DNA from: Chaetomium olivaceum
Taxonomy: Eukaryota; Ascomycota; Sordariomycetes; Sordariales; Chaetomiaceae
Reading direction: 5' to 3'
DNA: 64,000 nucleotides
Assembly: GCA_039881045.1 (NCBI GenBank)
Contig: JAYWVB010000016.1
Span: 496,001-560,000 of the forward strand
Part shown: piece by piece, positions 16,958-25,468 of the stretch
Numbering within the stretch: position 1 is the stretch's first letter
How the letters are laid out: every line of letters starts with the position of its first letter
Made by a program: the position numbers and the translations under genes
The notes under the pieces: model-generated
The model's database searches: none
What the model saw: the letters and a program-made list of their open reading frames with translations, nothing else
Told to the model about the DNA's origin: nothing

Positions 16958-18613
16958 CTACTCGGAGTCACTGTCTTCAGACATCTCGCAAACTACTTGA
17001 CATGTCCGCGCATTGTGGCCGGGCTTCTTGCAGTTGCTGCAGAGCCGAATGCGTGGCCCACCCACTGTTATACAACCACTACTCCCTGACGTTTCCTCGC
17101 AGTCCTTATCACCAAGTCCCCGGTCAGCCATCAAACCCTTTGCCTCTTGTAAACTAAGTGATCCTCCTTCCTGCAGACGCGTTTTCTTTGTCCTAAGGCG
17201 CTTGCTTAGTCGCTCATTTGCTGTACGAAGTTCCTGGGCCTCAGCTCGGAGTAACACCATTTCATGTGCCAATTTTGAGATGCTCTTGGCCTGCAAGTCG
17301 ATGATGTCGAAAATGTGAGTCGGAGAGCTACCTTGATGGTTCTCGATCTTCCGCTTGAGAGTGATGGAGCTCTTGGTCGCGTCGTACGCATTGGATGGGG
17401 TCTTCAGGGCCCAAGTCGAGGCTGTTCCGGGACGCGAGTTTGGAGGAGATGGGGTAAGTGGCTTAGGGTCGAGGCAAGAAACTACCAATTCAGGGTCAAA
17501 AGGAACAAGGCCAGTTGCTCTAAAGCCCGCTCGTATGTTGTTCGCTGTGATTGAAGCGTGAAATGCCTCGACAAACGCGTCGAAGAAGTCCTCCTTCGTA
17601 ATGTGGGTGATCTGCATCCGCATCATCTGCTCAATCCGCTTGCCGTACGAGGCCTTGAGCGGACTAAAACACCCAACATCAAGAGGCTGGAGAAAGTGGG
17701 AAGAATGGGGAGGCATGCAAAGTGTAACAATGTTGTTGGCCTTGCAGAAATCTTCGAAGTCGACCGAGTGGTGGCTTTCGTGGCCGTCAAGGATGAGCAG
17801 TCGATGTACCCCTCTCGTACGGCGTTTGGTAGCCTCGTCGAAATGTTTTAGCCAATCGAGGCCAATCTCATTTGTTGTCCAGCCATTCTCGCTTGTATGG
17901 ACTCTCCATTCGGGCTGGAACCGGCTGTCCTGGTACCAAGGGAGGAGGTGGTTTTTCCCCTTGACGACAAAGTACGGCGGCACGACCCAGCCATCCGCAC
18001 ACACAGCTTGGATCACCGTAACCCACTCTCGATTGCCAGGCTGCTTTGTGCGAGGCCGTCCACGTCGCTCGGAGCTCGTCACGACCTTTGCACTCGAAAG
18101 TATGCCCATCTGGAACCCAGTCTCGTCGAAGTTGTAGATGTCCCCCTCTTGGATCGCGTATTTATCGATTACGTTGCGTACGAGCCGAAACCACGCGTTT
18201 ACTACGTCGGGATCTTCGCATTGGGCTCTCTTGTAATCGATTCGGCGTCGGAAACGCGTCGTAACCTTGGAATGTCGCTTTACGAAACCGTTTGCCCATC
18301 GGGGTCCGACGCCCGACGCGCCGCGTGCGGCCCGAAGGCGATCGGCCATTTCTCGAAGGTCCGAGAGCTGGGGCTGAAATCCTCGCGCATCAAGGTCGAG
18401 TACTCTCTCAAGAAGGACTTGCTCTTCAAAGTCAGTCAGTTTTCGAAGGTTGGCTGGTATTTCGCGTCGTGGTTGCTTTCCGGCGCGTCGGTCGCGGAGC
18501 GAGCTTCGTGAGACCTCGTAGATCGCAGAAGCTTTTCGGACAGAAAGTTTAGGGTCTTTCTTGAGAGCTTCAAGCGCAAGGATCATACGAGTTTCTTTTG
18601 GAAGAGATTCCAT
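16958..18613 (-). CDS. Pogo/Fot1-family transposase (551 aa), intact
   Basis: A single open frame from the ATG at 18613 to a stop at 16958. Residues 1-60 form the Psq-type helix-turn-helix (KASAIYEVSRSSLRDR). Residues 65-125 form the CENP-B/Tc5-type second HTH (GPRWANGFVKRH). The DDE_1 catalytic domain follows with Asp163 (YNFDETGFQMG), Asp276 (LILDGHESHH) and Asp312 (QPLDVGCFSPLK), the DDD triad of this family. Near the C-terminus are a basic coiled segment and a CCHC zinc knuckle (CSNCKKPGHNARTC, residues 525-538), common in fungal pogo elements. The enzyme cuts and pastes the element at TA dinucleotides. No frame break is seen, unlike the neighbouring retrotransposon. Confidence 0.95.
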   Translation of the reverse strand: MESLPKETRMILALEALKKDPKLSVRKASAIYEVSRSSLRDRRAGKQPRREIPANLRKLTDFEEQVLLERVLDLDARGFQPQLSDLREMADRLRAARGASGVGPRWANGFVKRHSKVTTRFRRRIDYKRAQCEDPDVVNAWFRLVRNVIDKYAIQEGDIYNFDETGFQMGILSSAKVVTSSERRGRPRTKQPGNREWVTVIQAVCADGWVVPPYFVVKGKNHLLPWYQDSRFQPEWRVHTSENGWTTNEIGLDWLKHFDEATKRRTRGVHRLLILDGHESHHSVDFEDFCKANNIVTLCMPPHSSHFLQPLDVGCFSPLKASYGKRIEQMMRMQITHITKEDFFDAFVEAFHASITANNIRAGFRATGLVPFDPELVVSCLDPKPLTPSPPNSRPGTASTWALKTPSNAYDATKSSITLKRKIENHQGSSPTHIFDIIDLQAKSISKLAHEMVLLRAEAQELRTANERLSKRLRTKKTRLQEGGSLSLQEAKGLMADRGLGDKDCEETSGSSGCITVGGPRIRLCSNCKKPGHNARTCQVVCEMSEDSDSE

Positions 18614-18664
18614 TTTGTTGTGTGGAGAAAAGTGAGGATAGAGTTGGAAGGTTGTTAGGTGTAA

Positions 18665-18711
18665 AAAAGTGGGCGCTTCGTTATGGTGGGCGCTTCGTTA
18701 TGCAAGTACGT
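18665..18711. repeat. Right 47-bp terminal inverted repeat
   Basis: Exact reverse complement of 16851-16897, including the two 17-bp tandem units. It is followed by TA at 18712-18713. Confidence 0.93.
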
Positions 18712-18713
18712 TA

Positions 18714-19064
18714 CCTATTATGGCTATGAAATCTGAAACAATGAATTGTGATACTCAGTTTGGGCTAAGTTCGTTGTTCGTACCCAACTCCCTTTTGCGA
18801 CTGAACAACCCCTTCGTGTCATTGCCACTAGGCATATTGCGTATGATGTGTTTAGTTGAGAATAATACTATAACTAGAAAATCCACTACCTGCTCACCGG
18901 GGTACGCGGCACCCACGGCGTTTTTGCTTTCTTCGTTGCTTGGATACTTGGCCCCCTCCCCCCAGGTTGGTGAGAAGCAAGCACGGTTTTCTTTTTGTTC
19001 TTATATGATTGCTTAAAGGTACCTAATTTTCTTCCTTTCAGAACACAGTACCTAGGAACCTACC
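18714..19064. other. Spacer and promoter region of the 19065 gene
   Basis: About 350 bases without coding sequence. Pyrimidine-rich tracts close to 19020-19040 precede the ATG at 19065. No sharp TATA box was identified. Confidence 0.45.
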
Positions 19065-19694
19065 ATGGCTTCCCCCTCAACCTACAGCTTTCCTCGAACC
19101 GTAAGGTACCGGTGTCACACGGTAGAGTATGGCATAGTAGTTCGAAGAGAGTATGGATGGACCGATCACATGAGACCCCTGAAGGTTATTAAGAATGACG
19201 AGCTTTGTCCGAAATGCGAGAGGAAGCTGGAGAGGTGGATGCTTCGCCGCCTACATTGGTTGAACAAGCGCAATGACTTTACAATTGAATCCGTCCATCT
19301 CTTCCGCAACGGGGAATCGCCCATGCCCAGTCCGGAGTGGCCTTTGTCCACCGAGTCCGAGTCGGAATCCATGGACGAACACCGCTCGCCCCCATGGGCA
19401 CAGTGGGGAAGCCAAGAAGATGAAGGGGATGAGGCGGACCATGAGGACGACGATGATGATGAGAAAAACGACGACGAGGATAATGAAAAGAAGGAAAAGG
19501 AAGCGGAGGAAGGAGTAGAGAAACAATCACCTGAACAAAAATTACTTTCTGGTTTGTGGGCATTGTTGTGCTCCGACTGGGATGAAGAGGTTTCTGAGGG
19601 AGATGATTCATTCCCCACCACAGAGGGTATGGAGGAAACGCTTGAGGGGGAGGGGGTTACCTGCTTAGCGACGGTTAACACCGATGAGAGCTAA
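19065..19694 (+). CDS. Unknown 209-aa protein with CxxC motif and long acidic tract
   Basis: The start ATG has a good context (CTACCATGGC). The N-terminal half (residues 1-100) is basic and Trp/Tyr-rich, with Cys17, His18 and a CPKC pair near residue 48, a possible small metal site. From about residue 115 an uninterrupted Glu/Asp/Lys stretch of about 40 residues is followed by a more ordinary acidic C-terminus with a Trp-rich patch (LLSGLWALLCSDWDEE). There is no signal peptide or membrane segment. I do not recognise the family. The minus-strand overlapping frames are Ser/Phe-rich mirrors of the acidic tract and are rejected. It lies immediately beyond the DNA transposon, so promoter effects of the insertion are possible. 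Confidence 0.6.
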   Translation: MASPSTYSFPRTVRYRCHTVEYGIVVRREYGWTDHMRPLKVIKNDELCPKCERKLERWMLRRLHWLNKRNDFTIESVHLFRNGESPMPSPEWPLSTESESESMDEHRSPPWAQWGSQEDEGDEADHEDDDDDEKNDDEDNEKKEKEAEEGVEKQSPEQKLLSGLWALLCSDWDEEVSEGDDSFPTTEGMEETLEGEGVTCLATVNTDES

Positions 19695-21178
19695 GTACCG
19701 ACGAATTCAAGACCTTGAATCAGAAGAATTTGGCTTAATTACGGCCTGCCGAAGTTGGTAGGGGGAAGTGATGAGATTGATTCTATCATGAGGTCGACGA
19801 AGGGATAACTCGGGACACAAACTTAACGAGCCACGCATGAGCGCGGTATGCAATTGATGAAAACGGCCAAGCCGTCGAGATGTCTAGCTCCCGGTGGGGA
19901 GGAGTCGGGAACTGTAAGTAAAAATAAATCGAAACGACAAAGGTCCACAAAACACCTAGTAAACCTTGAAACCCATTGCCGCTGTGAATACCTCCGCGCC
20001 TGATGAAACAGCCTACTACCATCGAATACCGAAGCTGTCTGCAGTACAGCCGTGAACCAAGTCCATTACCATCCGGTCTGTGTCCAAAATAGATTTGACC
20101 TGAGTGGACTCTGAGCGTGAACTTGAATCCAGTCATGAAGCAACTTGAAGCGCTTGAAGCGCCTGAAGCGCCTGAAGAATGAGTAGACTCAACGGAATGT
20201 CTCGGTACTAATCAGATCGCGATATTTCGAAGTGTATCTCTCGACTAAAACTTAGCTTGACTGTTGGCTGTTCTTCACGACCCCAGCGCTCCTAGGACAG
20301 AAAGCTCAGGTTCTGGCCGCGCTTGTTCCTCCTATTCTCACTGCTCCAGGGTCCAGCGCTATCTAGTCGCGCGCGTCGAGCAAAATGAACTCAGTCCAGA
20401 ACAGACGTCGCCTGTAGGTCCTCCTTATGGCTCCATCCAAGAATTCGGTTCCGTGCTGTCGGGTCCGCTAGATGTTCAGCATGGGGCTTTGCTGCCCAAT
20501 GCTTTTGGTTTCATGCAAAAAATAGAGGCTGAGCCTGCACGATGTGGTGGGGGAAACCCCCCTGGAGCATGGAGATTTGCAGCCATAGCCGCCTGGCGGC
20601 CTCGGGACCGGCCGGCTGGCAGTGGGCAAGTGGGTCCTATTTGCCTGACAGGGCCGTGAGGGGCCTCCCAGGACGAACCGCATATTTTTGGATGGCGGTG
20701 CAGACCGCCGGGGTGGGGCTTTCCGGCTGGGACACACTTTGGGGAATTTCACCTTGTCTCCTGCCTTGTGGCATTTGTGCGACCTGATTCGCTGGCCGCT
20801 GCCTGGAAAAAGCGGCCGATTAGCCCCTTCCCCCACCTCCTGCCTGTCAAGCCTGTCAAGCCTGTCCAGTCTGTCCTCACTCTTCTTTGACCACCCGCAT
20901 GCAAATCCATCGGATTGACCAGTCCAGATTGGTCCAGGCCTTGGTTCCCTCCCCACAAACCCGCGCTGAGCCATCCGGCAACCCACCCCGCAGCAGCGGT
21001 CCCACCCGGACCGGACACAGGCGACTCAGCGAGTGACGTCCTCACCGTGACTCCGTCCATCCTCTGTCCTCTCTGGTCCCGCCTTTTTTTCTTGACACCA
21101 ATCTAGGACTCTAGGCAGAACACAGACAATTTCTGATGATGGGTGCCCTCGACCGGACCATCATGGACAGCCTTCGTG
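19695..21178. other. Intergenic region of about 1.5 kb
   Basis: No supported gene. It holds a 9-bp-period tandem repeat at 20144-20177 and a C/T-rich repeat (CCTGTCAAG units) at 20845-20876. The final part is the promoter of the amidoligase-like gene. Confidence 0.5.
20144..20177. repeat. Nine-base tandem repeat, about 3.8 copies
   Basis: Units CTTGAAGCG, CTTGAAGCG, CCTGAAGCG and CCTGAAG run consecutively. The length is a multiple of three, but no reading frame uses it. Confidence 0.75.
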
Positions 21179-21184
21179 TATATA
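21179..21184 (+). promoter_or_regulatory. TATA box of the amidoligase-like gene
   Basis: TATATA lies 132-137 nt before the ATG at 21316. A leader rich in ACC/ATC repeats follows. Confidence 0.5.
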
Positions 21185-21315
21185 GGGGTCATGGCCCCCT
21201 CGACCTCAATCACCCCGGCTCATGATCGCCAGCACCTAGCCATTACTCGATCATTACCATCGACGACCATCACATCAGCAACACCAACTAACACTCACTT
21301 CACCACTCGCCCACC

Positions 21316-22530
21316 ATGCCGCACTACTCCTATGTGGCCGCCGAGTCGGGCCATCATCGTCGTCGCCACGATGAACCCCAGGCACACACACTCTACCAGT
21401 GGCCCACCACTACTCACCAGACTCACCACTCCCGCCGTCCGGAGCCTCTCCCGGTAGAGACTCCCGACTTCCGCTTCTGCGTCGAGCTCGGCCTCGTCAT
21501 CCGCAGCCGGAAACACAACCACAAGACCGTCACCGGCCTCGAGGACGAGATCAGCAAACAACTCACTCGCGCGGGCATCGCCAACCACCTCGCCAGCACC
21601 CACACCACGCCGGTCTCCTCCCGCCAATGGACCATCGCCACCGAGCTGTGCATCCCGTCCCGGCCCAACGACCACCGCTTCGGCATGAAGCTCGTGTCCC
21701 CCTTCATGCGCTTCGCCAAGCGGCCCGAGTCGTGGCAGTCAGAGCTCCGCAACCTCATGCAAGCCCTCAACACCCACTTCGAGCTGACCACCACCCACCA
21801 ATGCTTCACCCACATCCACATCACCCCGTCCTCGGGCTTTTGGACCCTCTCCCAAGCCAAAGGCCTCGCCAGATCCGCCCTCTACTTCGAGCGCTGCCTC
21901 GACGCGCTCGTCCCGCCCTACCGCCGCAAGAGCGTCTGGGCCAAGAGCAACCGCCACAACCACTACTTCGACGGCCTGCCCATGGCCGAGTGCTTCGACC
22001 GCGTCGACGCCCAGGCCACGCCCGAGGCCCTCGCCGCGCGCATGAACTGGTGCGCCGCCGACTCCCCCACCGGCGTCGCGCTGGGCGCCCGGCCCGGCGC
22101 CGACTTCCAGCACGACGCCTACCGCTGGGCGTTTGTGGGGCTCAACGAGGGGAGTGGCTTGGGCACCGTCGAGTTCCGCCAGCCGCCCGGGTCCAGCAGC
22201 GCCGCCGACGTGATCGCCTGGGTGCTGCTGGTCGGGTGTCTGGCGCGCTTGAGCTGCGGCGCCGGCGTGGCGCTGGACCCGGCCCAGAAGCCGCAGCTGA
22301 AGAGCCTCGGCGAGTGGTTGGTGTACGAGGCCGAGTGGTGTGGCGTGCCGCAGAAGGCGTTGCTGGGGGATCTGGTCAAGCAGGCTGTCCCTGTCACCCC
22401 GGCGCCGGGCACGTTGGCGGGGAGGGATGCGGATGCGATCACCATCGATGAGGACCAGCGGTTGAGGTGGAAGGCGAATGATCGCGACTTGGTGCTGGAG
22501 AAGTACAGGCGGCTGTTGAAGCATGTCTGA
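21316..22530 (+). CDS. Putative amidoligase-domain protein (404 aa)
   Basis: A single exon with ATG in the context CCCACCATGCC. After a His/Arg-rich disordered N-terminus (1-50), the domain shows the landmarks of the amidoligase_2 family. These are a strand with Glu57 (FRFCVELGLVI), a second conserved block (RFGMKLVSPFM), the THIHITP strand and a C-terminal GTVEFRQPPGS block that matches the usual N...GTIEFR ending. This family has a glutamine-synthetase/ATP-grasp-like COOH-NH2 ligase fold and is thought to join amino groups to carboxylates using ATP. Fungal members are widespread and uncharacterised. The usual Glu in the GxExE start and Glu-x-x-SP motif is partly replaced (VELGL, MKLVSP), so catalysis is uncertain. 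The long overlapping minus frame (21739-22524) is a GC-rich shadow. Confidence 0.72.
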   Translation: MPHYSYVAAESGHHRRRHDEPQAHTLYQWPTTTHQTHHSRRPEPLPVETPDFRFCVELGLVIRSRKHNHKTVTGLEDEISKQLTRAGIANHLASTHTTPVSSRQWTIATELCIPSRPNDHRFGMKLVSPFMRFAKRPESWQSELRNLMQALNTHFELTTTHQCFTHIHITPSSGFWTLSQAKGLARSALYFERCLDALVPPYRRKSVWAKSNRHNHYFDGLPMAECFDRVDAQATPEALAARMNWCAADSPTGVALGARPGADFQHDAYRWAFVGLNEGSGLGTVEFRQPPGSSSAADVIAWVLLVGCLARLSCGAGVALDPAQKPQLKSLGEWLVYEAEWCGVPQKALLGDLVKQAVPVTPAPGTLAGRDADAITIDEDQRLRWKANDRDLVLEKYRRLLKHV

Positions 22531-23762
22531 GACGCTGGCTTGAAAGGGGCTAATGATGACTTTACGTTTTACGCGGGCGATCTTGGGATGGGATGACCTT
22601 CAATGGCATGGTGTTTAGGGGCTAGGGGACTGCCAACGGTACTGGCAATGGCGTTACGGAAGATACCATGGGACATACAATGATAATTTGATACGTTAAT
22701 CTTTTGGTCTATCTTCATCGTGTTCCTTCATGGTCTGAACTTGTGCCTCTGCTTTGTTGCTCAGTTTGACATGAGGGAATCTTGACACGTAGGGGACATC
22801 TCGCCGGGTGAAGGAGATCTTGACATGTCGAGAACATCTCAGCGTGTGAGGGGGAGGGCGTGTTGATGAGTTTGCCGTGTAGCTTTGGGTGGCTGCTTTC
22901 GGTCAAGATTGCGGCATGGGTCCATGCATGAGTCATTGTCCCCCGAGAATGCAGCTGGCCCGTCCCTTGTGCGGCCGCCAAGGCGGCCTCATTCTTGCTG
23001 CCTCGCAGGCTGACGGTTCCGGTCATGTGAGGGGTTGGGGGACAATGTGACGCGCAACCTCGAACGTCAGTGGCTTGTCCCTTGTTGTGCAAAACTACGA
23101 GGGCCGAGAGAGGAGACTGGTCGCAACACAAACAGCCCGGAAATGGCACGCGTGGGTGATGGGGTACTCAGGTGGGCCTAGGATGTTGGATTAGGTGGCC
23201 TAGGGAAGTCTGTGTACGTCGAACCTCGGTCAACCATTCCCGTAATGCTTCGCTGTGCTGATGCACCAGGAGGGAGACAGGAGGTGGGTCGATTGTAAAG
23301 AGCAAGGGGCCAGCATCTCAAAGACTCCCATCAAAAAGACCGCGTGGTTGACTCGACTAAATAGCACGTAAAAGATGCGTATCAGCCACTGTGCATCTAC
23401 GAACAACATAAGAAAGCTAAGATTGTATTTTCGAGATAAAACCGGAGCGGTTAGTGAGCACCACTTGTCCCTTTTTGCAGGACACCAAACACCCTCTCTT
23501 ATGCTTCACGGCCGATAACGAATAAGGGCAACCCTTCCACGCCCTCATATCCGTCAACACTGGACACAAGACACCATTCGGACAAGTTTTTGGAGAAGAC
23601 AACATCGAAGCAGTGTGTGAGCAATAAGGGAGATCACTGGATAACTCTTCTTGAAGTATATAATAACAGAGAAGCGCCCCTGGCCTACTTCTCCGTGACC
23701 GGTTCTCCATCACGTCCAGCCTTCGGGCCGGCCGGCTCTAGAGATTCCGCCACCGCTTTCCC
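22531..23762. other. Intergenic region of about 1.2 kb
   Basis: No supported gene. A minus-strand frame at 22715-23149 has Cys/His/Ser-rich random-looking composition. At 22760-22850 there is a diverged direct repeat (two copies of a segment ending ACATCTC). It probably holds 3' UTRs of the convergent neighbours. Confidence 0.45.
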
Positions 23763-24284
23763 TCAGCTTCCGCCCGCATTGTTCCCATCTTTCCCATCCC
23801 CGAGCGTAACGCCTTCCTTCAAAGCCGTCACTATAAACGCTAACCTCTTTTCCCCCTCGAAAATGACTAGATTCCCCTCCGCCGTAGTGGTAGCGAGGTC
23901 GGCTTTCTTGTGCATCGTCATCCAATCCTCCCAGTCGAGGCTGCAGATGGTCACTTTCCCAATCTCCTGCCCATCTCTACGGACTAGACTCGTCACTATA
24001 GCCTCGGGAACCGTTTCCGTCTCTGCCAGCTGCTGCCGTTTCGAGGGCGAGGAAATCGGACCATCAGGGGTCAGGATGACAGGGTGGTTCAGGACTCGGC
24101 GCGGCTCAGTGTCGTTGAGAGCCGCCTCCCTTGCTTTTTCCCACGCTTCACCGAACCAAGGATATTCACGTTCTTCATAAATTGTCCATGGCTGTATACG
24201 TATTGGGCTCCTTTGTGCTGGTGGGCCGACGTCTCGAGGACTGCGAGAGGAAGACCTGGCGGTCTTAGTTTTTTCTTGTAACAT
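23763..24284 (-). CDS. Unknown 173-aa protein
   Basis: The frame runs from the ATG at 24284 to a TGA at 23763, with a good TATAAAAG box about 58 nt upstream. Residues 1-35 are basic and Ser-rich. The middle (residues 36-75) is Trp/Glu-rich (YEEREYPWFGEAWEKAREAAL), and residues 95-165 look like a small alpha/beta domain (GKVTICSLDWEDWMTMHKKADLA region). There is no signal peptide or transmembrane segment. I recognise no family. The + strand overlapping frame (23590-24180) is Ser/Phe-rich and lacks a promoter. Confidence 0.55.
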   Translation of the reverse strand: MLQEKTKTARSSSRSPRDVGPPAQRSPIRIQPWTIYEEREYPWFGEAWEKAREAALNDTEPRRVLNHPVILTPDGPISSPSKRQQLAETETVPEAIVTSLVRRDGQEIGKVTICSLDWEDWMTMHKKADLATTTAEGNLVIFEGEKRLAFIVTALKEGVTLGDGKDGNNAGGS

Positions 24285-24341
24285 GCTCAGTCAGTGGGGG
24301 AAAAAAGTGCGTTGTTCGGGGCAGCTCACGGTTGATTATGA

Positions 24342-24349
24342 CTTTTATA
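24342..24349 (-). promoter_or_regulatory. TATA box of the 173-aa gene
   Basis: TATAAAAG on the minus strand, 58 nt before the ATG at 24284. Confidence 0.55.
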
Positions 24350-25468
24350 AAACGAGGGTATTGAGTGAGTTGACTGATGAAGGGTTGGTCGAGTTGGTCG
24401 GTTGGGTAGCTTGGCTCGAGGGCACCGAGGTCAGTGACGGAGGCCGGTGGGTGGGGTCCGTTTCAGATGATTCGTATGGCACGTGGAACGGTGGAAGCTG
24501 CTGGATTTGAACTGCTGTTGGTTCGCGTTACTTTGCAAGACGGCGACGGCTTAATGCCTCCTCGCGAGCAAGGCTACTATTGTGGTATGATCCTTTAGGC
24601 TTAGCGGCCGTTTAAGATTTCGAGCTGCGGAAGGCGCAAAACGAATAATCTGGTTCCAAAAAATTCAAGGGAAATTCACGCATGATTATGAGGCGGAAAA
24701 CGAACAATGTTGTCAGGAAGGAAAAGAAATGGGGGAAATGAGAGGCTACTTGTAATCAACACTGTTTAGTGCCATATTTCTTTTCCCCCTCGTTTATCCT
24801 CAGCATTTGTTCTTACATCGACGGAAACAGCTTCTTGGTGTTTTGTTCCCGGAAAACTCCTTTCAAGATGCCTCCGCGCCTCCGCAGCGATGGCCAAAGA
24901 GATAAAGCCTGGATCCCGGAGTAAGACAGGGTACGGCAAAGTGGTTTGTGAGCCGGTGCGGGGTGCACCGTGTCGGTTGCTCTCGAACATCATGGACCCG
25001 TCCTAAGGTGACCAAAACAGACTTGAACCGTATTTCACCAGGTTTCCCGCATTTCGCCTCATATCCCTTTACACGCGCCTTTGTCTTCCCTAGGGTTGTT
25101 GGACTGGGCGAGTCTCGACGTTGCCTGCCTGCCGGAATGTATTAATGTACTATGTGTCAATGGCCGCTAACTATGGATATTATGTGTCATGAACAATGTT
25201 TATCATGATAACTCCGAGCATAATGCTCCTTATTCCCCCGGAGGAAGGATACCAGCCTCCAAACCGCAAACCCTGAACTCGCACGCTGAATGCAACAACT
25301 GAACCATCTAACCACCCACTCCGGAACGGAATATGCCAACGTCAACGATCAGAAAATGCAGCACACCGGCCAGGGCTCCTGTCCCAAACCATCAAGTGCC
25401 GGCACCTACCCCTCCCCGCCACCCTAACAACTACCAACCCCTTTCTTTTAACTCCACCGACCACTTCT
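24350..25468. other. Intergenic region of about 1.1 kb
   Basis: No supported gene. Short frames only, with no repeat or RNA signature noticed. Confidence 0.5.

Larger units (their letters stand above)
16851..18711 (-). mobile_element. Intact pogo/Fot1-like DNA transposon (1861 bp)
   Basis: Perfect 47-bp terminal inverted repeats (16851-16897 and 18665-18711) begin ACGTACTTGC. The element is flanked by TA on both sides (16849-16850, 18712-18713), the duplication made by Tc1/mariner superfamily elements. It contains one uninterrupted transposase gene. Each TIR holds two tandem copies of a 17-bp unit (ATAACGAAGCGCCCAC plus C or T). Intact TIRs, TA sites and transposase mean it could be autonomous. 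Confidence 0.95.

Noticed and set aside
21739..22524. 261-aa minus-strand ORF opposite the amidoligase gene
   Set aside because: GC-rich codon mirror of the coding frame. Gly/Val/Arg-dominated composition with no domain or promoter.
22715..23149. 144-aa minus-strand ORF
   Set aside because: Ser/Cys/His-rich random composition, no promoter or splice support.
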